Source: Methylotenera sp.
Lineage (GTDB): Bacteria > Pseudomonadota > Gammaproteobacteria > Burkholderiales > Methylophilaceae
Length of the DNA: 39,565 nucleotides
Assembly: GCA_013140755.1 (NCBI GenBank)
Contig: JABFSF010000065.1
Location: forward strand, 1-39,565
Direction of reading: 5' to 3'
The first letter of the stretch is position 1; each line of letters starts with the position of its first letter. This document shows positions 18,438-26,417 of the stretch, piece after piece. The translations under genes and the position numbers were made by a program. Under the pieces are notes generated by a model. That model had not been told where the DNA came from. It ran no database searches and saw only the letters and a list, made by a program, of their open reading frames with translations.

Positions 18438-18467
18438 TTGCATTAAATGAACAATTGGGGTTATACT
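18438..18467 (+). promoter_or_regulatory. Promoter of dksA
   Basis: TTGCAT (18438-18443) and TATACT (18462-18467) are separated by 18 bp, about 70 nt upstream of the dksA ATG. The match is good but was located by eye. Confidence 0.6.
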
Positions 18468-18543
18468 CATGCGCTTAGTTTTATCGCTCATACGTTTTGA
18501 GTGTGTTTTCTAGTGGTTTTTTATTATTGCGTTAGGGTTCATT

Positions 18544-18966
18544 ATGGTAGATGTTATTAGTAAACACTTCACCCCTTATCAGCCAAAAGCAGATGAGGAG
18601 TACATGAGTAAAAATCAGCTTGAGCATTTTCGTGCCATTTTAAATACTTGGAAAGATGAGCTAAGCGTTGAGCTAGACCGCACAGTACACACTATGCAAG
18701 ATGAAGTAACCATGTTTGCAGACCCCAATGACCGTGCCAGTCAAGAGTCAGATATGACCTTGGAACTACGCAATCGTGACCGTGAGCGCAAGTTAATTAA
18801 AAAAATTGATGATACATTACGCAACATTGATAGCGGCGAATACGGCTACTGCGAAGGTTGCGGCGTTGAAATTGGTTTAAAACGCTTAGAGGCTCGCCCT
18901 ACAGCTACACTTTGTATAGATTGCAAAACTTTGGATGAGTTAAGAGAGCGCCAAGTCGCTAAGTAA
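18544..18966 (+). CDS. dksA: DksA, RNA polymerase secondary-channel regulator
   Basis: DksA binds RNA polymerase and works with ppGpp to repress stable-RNA promoters and activate amino-acid promoters. The 140-residue protein has the N-terminal half of the coiled coil, the tip motif ADPNDRA (Asp60, Asp63, Ala65, matching the essential DxxDxA), the conserved LELRNRDRERKLIKKI helix and a four-cysteine zinc site (Cys103, 106, 124, 127) within GYCEGCG and LCIDCK. The start ATG has AGGG 6 nt upstream. All functional residues are present, so this is a true DksA and not a short TraR-like relative. It stands between folD and the convergent hemE. Confidence 0.97.
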   Translation: MVDVISKHFTPYQPKADEEYMSKNQLEHFRAILNTWKDELSVELDRTVHTMQDEVTMFADPNDRASQESDMTLELRNRDRERKLIKKIDDTLRNIDSGEYGYCEGCGVEIGLKRLEARPTATLCIDCKTLDELRERQVAK

Positions 18967-18980
18967 GCCACCCTCTTTTA

Positions 18981-19006
18981 GCGTTTGCACCAAGTGCCCA
19001 AAACGC
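18981..19006. terminator. Possible terminator between dksA and hemE
   Basis: GCGTTT pairs with AAACGC around an inner GCAC-CAA-GTGC hairpin with a 3-nt bulge, followed on the plus strand by AATGCTTTTAAAA. It lies between convergent genes. The U-tract is short, so this is a weak call. Confidence 0.35.
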
Positions 19007-19019
19007 AATGCTTTTAAAA

Positions 19020-20090
19020 TCAGAAGTGGTAAGGCTTACTCAAATATCGCACCGCTTGTAGCATCGCTGCCGCATTCTCTGGTGGCGTCCACTGCGTAAT
19101 GCCATGGCCTAAGTTAAATACATGCCCATGACCTTGACCGTAACTTGCCAGCACTTTAGCCACTTCTTTCTCTATTGCTTCTGGGGTTGAAAGTAAAATC
19201 GCTGGGTCTAAGTTGCCTTGCAAGGCAACTTTATTGCCCACACGCTGACGTGCACTGCCAATATCTACCGCCCAATCTAACCCAAGCGCGTCTGCGCCAA
19301 TTTCCGCTTGCGCTTCTAGCCATAATGCACCACCTTTCGTAAATACGATGCTAGGCACTTTGCGACCATCGTTATTTTTAATTAAACCAGCTACAATTTT
19401 TTGCATATAGCTAAGCGAAAATTCAATATAAGCACTATGTGAAAGCGCACCGCCCCATGAATCAAATATCATCACGGCTTGTGCGCCTGCTGCAATTTGT
19501 GCATTCAAGTATTGAATCACGGTTTGTGCGGTAGTTTCTAAAATGTGGTGGAGCAAATCAGGACGCGCATACGCCATTTTTTTAGTGGTTAAAAAATCTG
19601 TACCGCCTTTACCTTCCACCATGTAAGTCGCAAGCGTCCACGGGCTACCGCTAAAACCAATGAGCGGCACACGACCATTTAACGCTTTACGAATACTACT
19701 CACTGCATCAAACACATATTGCAACTTGCTCATGTCAGGGATTGCTAACTTTTGAATATCGGCCTCTAGCTGCAAAGTGCGCTCAAATTTTGGACCTTCG
19801 CCCTCTTCAAAATACAAACCCAAACCCATCGCATCAGGTACGGTAAGAATATCCGAGAATAAAATGGAAGCATCAAGCAAGGGATAGCGGTCTAGCGGTT
19901 GAAGTGTTACATCTGTGGCAAATTGCGCATTTTTACAAAGTTGTAAAAAACTACCTGCAGTTTTGCGAGTTTCACGATACTCTGGTAAATAGCGCCCTGC
20001 TTGACGCATCATCCACACAGGCGTGTAGTCTGTTGGTTGGCGCATTAAAGCACGTAAAAAAGTATCGTTTTGTAAGTTTACCATTGTCAT
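19020..20090 (-). CDS. hemE: HemE, uroporphyrinogen III decarboxylase
   Basis: HemE converts uroporphyrinogen III to coproporphyrinogen III in heme synthesis, in the cytosol. The 356 residues match family length. Key segments are [15 protein letters not shown] (substrate-contact arginines), [19 protein letters not shown] with its catalytic Asp, [23 protein letters not shown] and the C-terminal NLGHGI. Two ATGs compete (20090 and 20084) with no decisive Shine-Dalgarno; either gives an N-terminus close to the family's. The window also encodes several heme proteins (diheme cytochrome, catalase-like, SOUL), but hemE has its own promoter and I see no sign of co-regulation. Confidence 0.97.
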   Translation of the reverse strand: MTMVNLQNDTFLRALMRQPTDYTPVWMMRQAGRYLPEYRETRKTAGSFLQLCKNAQFATDVTLQPLDRYPLLDASILFSDILTVPDAMGLGLYFEEGEGPKFERTLQLEADIQKLAIPDMSKLQYVFDAVSSIRKALNGRVPLIGFSGSPWTLATYMVEGKGGTDFLTTKKMAYARPDLLHHILETTAQTVIQYLNAQIAAGAQAVMIFDSWGGALSHSAYIEFSLSYMQKIVAGLIKNNDGRKVPSIVFTKGGALWLEAQAEIGADALGLDWAVDIGSARQRVGNKVALQGNLDPAILLSTPEAIEKEVAKVLASYGQGHGHVFNLGHGITQWTPPENAAAMLQAVRYLSKPYHF

Positions 20091-20122
20091 TTACCAGCAA
20101 TATTTTAGTATTTTAAGTGTGC

Positions 20123-20131
20123 ATTATAACA
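20123..20131 (-). promoter_or_regulatory. Extended -10 promoter of hemE
   Basis: The minus strand has TGTTATAAT, a consensus -10 with the TGn extension. No good -35 is present. The predicted start is about 20116, giving a leader of about 26 nt. It lies past the stop of the catalase-like gene, so hemE need not depend on that operon. Confidence 0.6.
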
Positions 20132-20156
20132 TGCGCTTACACCTCGCTATTTCTGC

Positions 20157-21245
20157 TTACCAATCCAATGTTTGTGGAATTTGCGTGTTGTTCACTTGAT
20201 GTCGATAGCTTGAACTCGCTTCATATACCACCCTTCTGGCTCTATTCAGTGCACCAATCGGGCGATGCGCTTCTAATGCATTCCAAGGCGAAAAGGCTAA
20301 ATCTTCACAAAACTGTTGCTGTGTTGGCGTATCAAATTTTTGCTTCAAAATCGTGATTTTTGCCACTGGCAAAAATGGTGAGTCGTCTTCTTTCCATAAC
20401 ACTGTCGCGTCTTCGATTGGCATTTTTTTATGCGTATCTTGCACCTGCACCATCAACTGCATACAGGCGTCACCTACAGCCAACTCTTTAGCTAAAGTAT
20501 TTTTTAAAAAATTGGAATCATCCGATTGCTCAGAGGCCTGACTCTTCGGCATTTCACATGCCTGCATCATAAATTTAATATTGTTAGGTCCTAATTTGTA
20601 GGCAGTATTACTAAAATACTGTGTCCATAGCGGGCTTTTAGGAGGTGGCGCGTAGGCGGTAACTAGTTGCCACAATTCTCTTAAACGCCATTTAAAAGGG
20701 TTGTAGCCCTGTATAAAGTATGTTGGATCACCTTTGGTCGCCACAAATTGATTATAGTCATCTACGCTCGTGACAAAAAACGCAGGGCTATTGTGTGCGA
20801 TAAATTCTTGAGTCGTTCCACCATTTAAATTTTGACCCGCATTGAGTATTTTAATCGCCATGCCCCGCGCATCTTTAGCGCGGTCATCTGCATTTGCCAT
20901 ATTAGAACCGCTATTTGAAAAGCGTATCCATGACTTATAACGGGTATCCGCTTTTGCAAATACACCATACTGCAATGGTGCATCAATGTCTCGATTCACA
21001 TCCACATAAGCTCTTACGCAAGCATGACCCTTCGCATGCACACCACGTGCAGCGTAAGTGGTTTTCAAACCTTCCACGATATTTTTTGCTTTTTCTGCGG
21101 CTATTTGGATTTGCGCCGCCTCACCCGCAGGAATCACTTCTTTCGTTGTTACAACAGCATGGGTTTGCAAATGATAAGCAACAAGTGCCGTCAACAAGAG
21201 CAGAATAACAAGCAAAGCAAAACCTATTTTTTTAATGCGTTTCAT
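20157..21245 (-). CDS. Membrane-anchored catalase-like heme protein (y4iL / allene-oxide-synthase-like branch)
   Basis: The protein has 362 residues. One N-terminal hydrophobic helix (about 7-27) suggests a signal anchor with the heme domain in the periplasm. The distal heme motif is RGVHAKGHA with His70, corresponding to RxxHxxG of catalases. FIAHNSPAFFVTSVDDY corresponds to the catalase NTPVFFIRD region. The proximal ligand motif RxxxY appears as RRVVY (Arg337, Tyr341). The protein is far shorter than a true catalase (about 480 or more residues), lacks the NADPH/flavodoxin extensions, and fits the minimal catalase-related family that includes fatty-acid hydroperoxide-converting allene oxide synthases. 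It is the last gene of a four-gene operon, 6 nt after the acyltransferase stop, with no evident Shine-Dalgarno. The substrate is unknown; H2O2 or lipid hydroperoxide are both possible. Confidence 0.83.
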   Translation of the reverse strand: MKRIKKIGFALLVILLLLTALVAYHLQTHAVVTTKEVIPAGEAAQIQIAAEKAKNIVEGLKTTYAARGVHAKGHACVRAYVDVNRDIDAPLQYGVFAKADTRYKSWIRFSNSGSNMANADDRAKDARGMAIKILNAGQNLNGGTTQEFIAHNSPAFFVTSVDDYNQFVATKGDPTYFIQGYNPFKWRLRELWQLVTAYAPPPKSPLWTQYFSNTAYKLGPNNIKFMMQACEMPKSQASEQSDDSNFLKNTLAKELAVGDACMQLMVQVQDTHKKMPIEDATVLWKEDDSPFLPVAKITILKQKFDTPTQQQFCEDLAFSPWNALEAHRPIGALNRARRVVYEASSSYRHQVNNTQIPQTLDW

Positions 21246-21251
21246 CTGAGT

Positions 21252-22535
21252 TTAGCGCCTTAAATTCATGATTGGCTTTTCGATAAACAAATACATCAGT
21301 GTAGCAACAACAAAGCTGAGAATACTGCTCACAATAAATCCATATAACAACACTTCACCCATCGTCCAATGATATTGTTCTGGCATTGTTATGGTTAAAT
21401 TCACCATGACAGGTATGACGAGAATCATCACGACTAAATGAATCAGGTAGAGGGAATAAGAGAGGCTCGCTATCGGATACCAAAAAGGGTGAGAAAAGAA
21501 CTTTCTAAAAACATTAGCGAGCCAACTTTGTTGCAATAGCATCGCAATAATAAGTAAGCCCACACCTACGGAAAACAAGGTGTGATTAAAGATATAGTAC
21601 AAATTATGCATCGTTTGATAAGCATCATAAGCAGGTGAGAATGCTGGAAAAACCATAAAAAATACGATTAAACTCACACCCAAGAACGTTAAAAAAACAC
21701 CTAAACGGGAGTTTGCTACTAGCGTGAGTTTCTCTTTGTGAAAATGCATCGTATAAGCGACCAAACAACCTACCACAAGGCCGCCAAAGCGCGTGTGTAG
21801 ATTATCGTAGAGTACCGTAATGAAATGATGGTAAAAAGCATCGCTCGTATAAATTGCACTACTTGGTGTTGTACGTATGATGTCATCTGTAAAAACAATG
21901 CCCGTATTGACAGCCATTGATATAAAAAACATCCAAATCAACACCAAACCTGGTCTTTTGCTCCATTTGAGAATCGCAATCAGAATTAAAGGGTAGATGA
22001 AGTAAAACTGCTCTTCCACTGCCAAGCTCCAAGTCCAGCCTGCAGCTTGTTGTTCATAATGGATAAAGTTACTCACATACAGATAATTCGCCCAAATCAT
22101 ATCGCTATTGTTAGCCGATAATAGCCAATAAATCGTGAGCATAAAATAATAGGCGGGCGTTAAGCGCAAATAACGACGTATGTAAAAATTTTTAAGGTTT
22201 AAATGTCCTTCTTTGGAATACTGGCGTAACAAAATACCCGAAATCAAAAAGCCACTCATGACAAAAAACACATCTACACCTTTATCACCATTCCAAGCCC
22301 ATGTCCAAGCCCAGCCCAATTTTTCAAGAATGCTCGCAACAGACTCGTTGGGGTTAGAAAGGTCATAAACCAAAAAAGTGTGGTAAACCAAAACTAGCAA
22401 AATAGATAAAGCACGGATACCGTCTATAGGCGCAAAGTTTGTAGCGCGCCTTTGATATATAGACTGAAAGTTTTCTTTAAAAAAAAATGCTTGATGAAGT
22501 GCACTTTTGGACATAGCTACATCTTGAGTCATCAT
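21252..22535 (-). CDS. Acyltransferase-3 family integral membrane protein (OafA/YrhL-like)
   Basis: Members transfer acyl groups across the inner membrane to sugars, lipopolysaccharide or other acceptors. The 427-residue protein shows about ten membrane helices. Family signatures are DGIRALSILLVLVYH, with the R-x10-H motif (Arg41, His52), DVFFVMSGFLISG, IRRYLRLTPAYY and WSLAVEEQFYFIYP. It has no C-terminal SGNH domain, so the acyl group is probably delivered directly. AAAGGA lies just upstream of a double ATG (22535 or 22532). It sits 32 nt after the diheme cytochrome gene and 6 nt before the catalase-like gene, inside a lipid/heme operon, so the acyl acceptor may be related to that pathway. 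The acceptor cannot be read from sequence. Confidence 0.9.
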   Translation of the reverse strand: MMTQDVAMSKSALHQAFFFKENFQSIYQRRATNFAPIDGIRALSILLVLVYHTFLVYDLSNPNESVASILEKLGWAWTWAWNGDKGVDVFFVMSGFLISGILLRQYSKEGHLNLKNFYIRRYLRLTPAYYFMLTIYWLLSANNSDMIWANYLYVSNFIHYEQQAAGWTWSLAVEEQFYFIYPLILIAILKWSKRPGLVLIWMFFISMAVNTGIVFTDDIIRTTPSSAIYTSDAFYHHFITVLYDNLHTRFGGLVVGCLVAYTMHFHKEKLTLVANSRLGVFLTFLGVSLIVFFMVFPAFSPAYDAYQTMHNLYYIFNHTLFSVGVGLLIIAMLLQQSWLANVFRKFFSHPFWYPIASLSYSLYLIHLVVMILVIPVMVNLTITMPEQYHWTMGEVLLYGFIVSSILSFVVATLMYLFIEKPIMNLRR

Positions 22536-22567
22536 TTTTCCTTTATTTTTTCACTCGCTGTAATTAT

Positions 22568-24268
22568 TTAAAGTGTTTTTAAATATTCAATAAGTGCCCA
22601 GCGCTCATTTTCAGTTAAAGCTGGCACATTGCCATAACCAGCACCATATTCATGCCCCCCGTTACTATTGCCTGGTAGCGTTGTATCAAATAAGAAACTC
22701 TCTCGGACTTGTACCATTTCGAATCCCACGTGTTTAGAATCAAACTCCATTGAGCCTAGATAAAACTGCTTCACCCGATTTTTTGCTGGTAATAGTAATT
22801 GATATAAATTAGGCACCGAGCCATTGTGTAGAAAAGGCGCACTAGTCCAAACGCCATTTAATGGGCGCGCCTTATAGGCAAGCAAAGCTCTTTGCGAAAC
22901 CTCCTGACCACTTTCAATGATTTTCCCATCTACATATTTCGGCGGATGAATTTCATCCCCATGACCGAACCGTTGCGCATCACGCTGAGCTAAATAGGCT
23001 TGTAAAGGATTATTTTTAATAATCCCCACCATGAAGTTATTGGCAATATCAATGGCGGGGGCTATTTTTGGTAATGGCTCACCTACCACATAATAACGTG
23101 GCTTGCCTTCAAGCTTGCCTGATTTTCCTTTGTAAAAAATTGCATTACTTGCCATTAAAGAGTCTGTTTTGATTTCGCCTAATGTACTCATCCGCACTTG
23201 AATCATGCGTTTCGGATCTGTCCGACTGATATCAAGATGACAGCTTATGCAATGCCGCTCGTACAAGGTGCGACCTTGCTTGGCCAACGCTTTATTGATA
23301 CTAGGCAATTGTGCTGGCCATTGTGGAGAATGTAACCTTCCTACTACTTTCTCAAGCCTTCTTAACTCTTGTGTTTGAATTGAAGACTTATAACCCCCAT
23401 CAATAAAGCCAAGCCAATGTGTTGTATTTGTTTCAATATCCCCAAAAACACCAATAACTTCGCCAATATTGCGTGCAAAAGCACCTATATTTGAATTAGA
23501 CTGTGAACCATTCCACTCTACATAATCATGCTGTGGCGTATCCCAAAGATAAGGGTAGCTCGTCGGCGCGTTGGGTGGGTTCGTATTGCTTTTTTCTCCC
23601 GTTGCCACTAATGCGCGATTTAATATTGCACCAAACGCATCTAACCTACCATATCCATAAGGCACTTCCGTATGATTCTCAATGCTGTAAGCTTGCCTTT
23701 TTTGATATTCGTTTGTGAGCGCGAGTTTTAATTGCGCTTTTTTCTTTTCACTGGCTTTCTCCCCCAATAGGTGTCGTTGAAATCGTGTGAATTTATCCGT
23801 ATCTTCTAACGTTACTTTGAGAGACAAGGTGAGCTCAGACAAGAATTTTTGCAAATCGAACAAAGTTTGCCCCCCATCTATAATCATGACATGCTTTTTA
23901 TAAGTAATTTGTTGAGTATGACATGCGGCACAAGTTGGTCCGAGATAATCTCGATTGCGAGCAAAACCAATCGGCAAACCATCTGGATTCTTTTGACTTT
24001 TTTGCGTCGGAATTAATCCAAAACGTAACAAATTATTATCGCTACGAAATAACTGATTGTTGTCAGCTTGTTCCAGATGTAGAAAATAATCGTAGGGAAG
24101 CAAACGAGAGCCTTGATCAGTAAAATAAAAATATTGACGATCTTTTTCAGTCCAATTTTGCTGAAGATAAACGTGATCTTTAGCTTCAGCAACTGCAAAT
24201 AATGCGTGTGTTGCCAGCCAAAATAACACTAAAAACAATAAGTGCGTCATACTACTCTTCTTCATCAT
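22568..24268 (-). CDS. Exported diheme c-type cytochrome, RoxA / diheme peroxidase-dioxygenase family
   Basis: The protein has 566 residues with a signal peptide (core LLFLVLFWLATHALF, cleavage near residue 29). Two c-heme sites are present: CAACH (Cys113, Cys116, His117) and CISCH (Cys340, Cys343, His344). The C-terminal half has LNGVWTSAPFLHNGSVPNLY (His481), the signature shared by RoxA-type rubber oxygenases and related diheme peroxidase-like enzymes. The length exceeds classical CcpA/MauG (about 320-380) and resembles RoxA and the Pseudomonas diheme oleate dioxygenase/diol synthase group. The function is thus probably oxygenation or peroxide chemistry on a hydrophobic substrate in the periplasm, which is an inference. 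AAAGGAG precedes the ATG. It lies 9 nt after the lipase-like gene, so the two are co-transcribed. Confidence 0.86.
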   Translation of the reverse strand: MMKKSSMTHLLFLVLFWLATHALFAVAEAKDHVYLQQNWTEKDRQYFYFTDQGSRLLPYDYFLHLEQADNNQLFRSDNNLLRFGLIPTQKSQKNPDGLPIGFARNRDYLGPTCAACHTQQITYKKHVMIIDGGQTLFDLQKFLSELTLSLKVTLEDTDKFTRFQRHLLGEKASEKKKAQLKLALTNEYQKRQAYSIENHTEVPYGYGRLDAFGAILNRALVATGEKSNTNPPNAPTSYPYLWDTPQHDYVEWNGSQSNSNIGAFARNIGEVIGVFGDIETNTTHWLGFIDGGYKSSIQTQELRRLEKVVGRLHSPQWPAQLPSINKALAKQGRTLYERHCISCHLDISRTDPKRMIQVRMSTLGEIKTDSLMASNAIFYKGKSGKLEGKPRYYVVGEPLPKIAPAIDIANNFMVGIIKNNPLQAYLAQRDAQRFGHGDEIHPPKYVDGKIIESGQEVSQRALLAYKARPLNGVWTSAPFLHNGSVPNLYQLLLPAKNRVKQFYLGSMEFDSKHVGFEMVQVRESFLFDTTLPGNSNGGHEYGAGYGNVPALTENERWALIEYLKTL

Positions 24269-24277
24269 AAGCTCCTT

Positions 24278-25714
24278 TTATTGCACAGAGTCTCTAGAAA
24301 GCAAAGTGTTAAGTAAATTATCTTGAAAATTCAGGTTCCCCGTTAAGCTTTCATGCGACTCACATAAAAAGAATGATTGCTCTATGGGCAAATGAATGAA
24401 CTTATGACGCTTAACGCTTGGGTCTAAAGCATTTCTGCCGAGCAATGAAGCCTTAGTCACAGAGCCGTCACCTGGCTCTAAAAGTAATGCATCATAATCA
24501 ACCCCAACTACTGGCTGCGTCACTTCGCTTGGTGTCATTCTAATAATAGAGTCTCCGTTTACCTCTTCTACCAAAATTCTGGCTGATGTTAAGGTGCACC
24601 CACCGCCAAAGACAATCAGCTTTGGCTCTTTTGTAGGAGTTTCAATACTTAACGACCATACAAAACGTCTTGCGCGTTCTAGATTTTTTTCAAAGTATTT
24701 TTCAAAGGTGATGAGGTATTGCTCACCCTCAGTTTTGTTTTTATATTTATCTAAGATTCGTTGCCTGACTTTAGGATTAAAGATAGACCATTCAAAACGC
24801 CGCCAAATTTCTACATCAAATAAATCTCGATCAAGTGGCGTACCATCGCTAGTCACTATCCAGTCAATAAGCGAGTGTGGGAATAATTGATACAAGCTAG
24901 GCATACTTGCCAACGTTTCTGTGCCAATTTCATTAACGCCTATATCAAGTCCGCCGATAAAAAGATTAAGCGTTCTCACGGAACCCAAATTCGGCGTGCC
25001 CAGCAAAATGACGCGGCGAACACGCTCTGCACCGTACATATTACATTTTTCAACAAATTGATTATCGTTGATAACATCCTGCTTACCATAACGAATATAG
25101 TAACGTGCAATTAAACCACCCATGCTGTGGGCAACAATATCAACTTTAAGCTTAGGATCATTGTAGTCTTTTCTGACTTGCTCTATGAAGTCCGCCAACT
25201 GACCCGCACTAATCACATTATCTTGGCGCCAATCATACAAAAAAACATAATAATTTTTTTGTTTTGGATTTACTTTCGCGCCTACCTTAGAAAGTTTATA
25301 TCCGCCTATTTTGGATAAAGTATGAATGATTTCCCCATAAAAATCCTTACCCGCTGCACCGTCAAAAATATCATAGGGCAACGCACTGCTAACCTTTGGC
25401 TCTAACGTTTCTGGGTTAATTTCAAAAGCCGTATCTGAATAATCATGTGTGAATAAACGACTAATTGCCCCTGGCCAAACATCATCTTTTGTTTGTGTAT
25501 CTTTCAGCCTACTACCTAATACTCCGTGGATAAAAATAACGGGGGGTTGATCCGTAACCATCATAGACTCCATATATAGGCGGTGCAAATCAGGCTTAAA
25601 TACTTTACTGTTTGCAAAAATACCCGCAATAAAAACAATAATCAATAATAATAAAACAAACAAATATTGATTGAAAAAAGTTTTTTTTAAGGCTTTATAA
25701 GATAATTTAAGCAT
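24278..25714 (-). CDS. LCAT/lipase-like alpha/beta hydrolase, membrane-anchored
   Basis: The protein has 478 residues. One N-terminal transmembrane helix (about 17-34) places the catalytic domain in the periplasm. Features of the lecithin:cholesterol acyltransferase / phospholipase family are the oxyanion segment VIFIHGVLGSRL, a conserved Trp-rich YDWRQ region, the nucleophile elbow VAHSMGGLIARYY (Ser197), the acid-loop motif EPGDGSVTKAS and a late His (probably in ESHESL). Expected activities are lipid deacylation or transacylation. It is the first gene of the four-gene operon, with a candidate promoter about 115 nt upstream. The ATG lacks an obvious Shine-Dalgarno. The family assignment is good; substrate is unknown, but a lipid is likely. 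Confidence 0.85.
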   Translation of the reverse strand: MLKLSYKALKKTFFNQYLFVLLLLIIVFIAGIFANSKVFKPDLHRLYMESMMVTDQPPVIFIHGVLGSRLKDTQTKDDVWPGAISRLFTHDYSDTAFEINPETLEPKVSSALPYDIFDGAAGKDFYGEIIHTLSKIGGYKLSKVGAKVNPKQKNYYVFLYDWRQDNVISAGQLADFIEQVRKDYNDPKLKVDIVAHSMGGLIARYYIRYGKQDVINDNQFVEKCNMYGAERVRRVILLGTPNLGSVRTLNLFIGGLDIGVNEIGTETLASMPSLYQLFPHSLIDWIVTSDGTPLDRDLFDVEIWRRFEWSIFNPKVRQRILDKYKNKTEGEQYLITFEKYFEKNLERARRFVWSLSIETPTKEPKLIVFGGGCTLTSARILVEEVNGDSIIRMTPSEVTQPVVGVDYDALLLEPGDGSVTKASLLGRNALDPSVKRHKFIHLPIEQSFFLCESHESLTGNLNFQDNLLNTLLSRDSVQ

Positions 25715-25829
25715 ACAAGTCAGCTATGAAATGAAGAAAAAAACGCAGTTACTGAGTATTAGTCAGACCAGTTTAAAAAAGCTTACAAAATAAGTTACTC
25801 ATTACTGTCCAATGATAGTACCTGATTTT

Positions 25830-25859
25830 TTTATAGGCTATCTAATAAATTTACAGCAA
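25830..25859 (-). promoter_or_regulatory. Candidate promoter of the lipase-diheme-acyltransferase-catalase operon
   Basis: On the minus strand TTGCTG (25854-25859) and TATAAA (25830-25835) are separated by 18 bp, giving a start near 25823 and a leader of about 110 nt. The match is moderate; read-through from the GNAT gene upstream cannot be excluded because I see no terminator between them. Confidence 0.45.
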
Positions 25860-25880
25860 CGCCAACCCTGAACTAAACAC

Positions 25881-26417
25881 TTACTTATTTAATATTTTTT
25901 CTAGTAACTCTAGATTTAAAGTATTCACTTTCACTTGCCACATCGCTGGATTCACTGGAAAGTCTTCAAAAACACCCGTACGTTGATAACCTCGCCTTTC
26001 ATAAAAGGCGATTAACTCGTATCGTAGTGCAATAACATGCATCGCCAGTTTATTGGCTTTTAAATGATTTTTTGCATACGCTTCAGCATAAGTGAGTAGT
26101 TGCTTACCCACCCCATTACCCTGCAAATTTGGATTCACCGCAAACATCCCAATATGGGTGACTGCCACTAAGCTTTCTAAACAAATAGTACCCACAATGG
26201 TTTGGTTTTGTAGGCACAATAAAATGATTTGATGTGGCGAAATAATGATACTTTTGACTTGTTTTGGAGTCGTTCGCAAGCCATCTAGCAAGTCGGCTTC
26301 AGTCGTCCAACCTTGTCGGCTTGTTTCCCCACGATAGGCCGCATTGACTAAGTCTGAAATTTGCGCGGCATCTGCAATGTTGGCAAGACGAAAGGACAGC
26401 ACTTGAGGTGCGCTCAT
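25881..26417 (-). CDS. GNAT family N-acetyltransferase
   Basis: A 178-residue single-domain acetyltransferase with the acetyl-CoA pyrophosphate loop NPNLQGNGVGKQLL (QGNGVG at 99-104), the preceding IGMFAVNP strand and the late FYERRGYQRTG motif typical of GNATs acting on small molecules or amino acids. Its ATG overlaps the stop of the symporter gene by 4 nt (ATGA), so the two are translationally coupled. The substrate cannot be inferred. Confidence 0.9.
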   Translation of the reverse strand: MSAPQVLSFRLANIADAAQISDLVNAAYRGETSRQGWTTEADLLDGLRTTPKQVKSIIISPHQIILLCLQNQTIVGTICLESLVAVTHIGMFAVNPNLQGNGVGKQLLTYAEAYAKNHLKANKLAMHVIALRYELIAFYERRGYQRTGVFEDFPVNPAMWQVKVNTLNLELLEKILNK

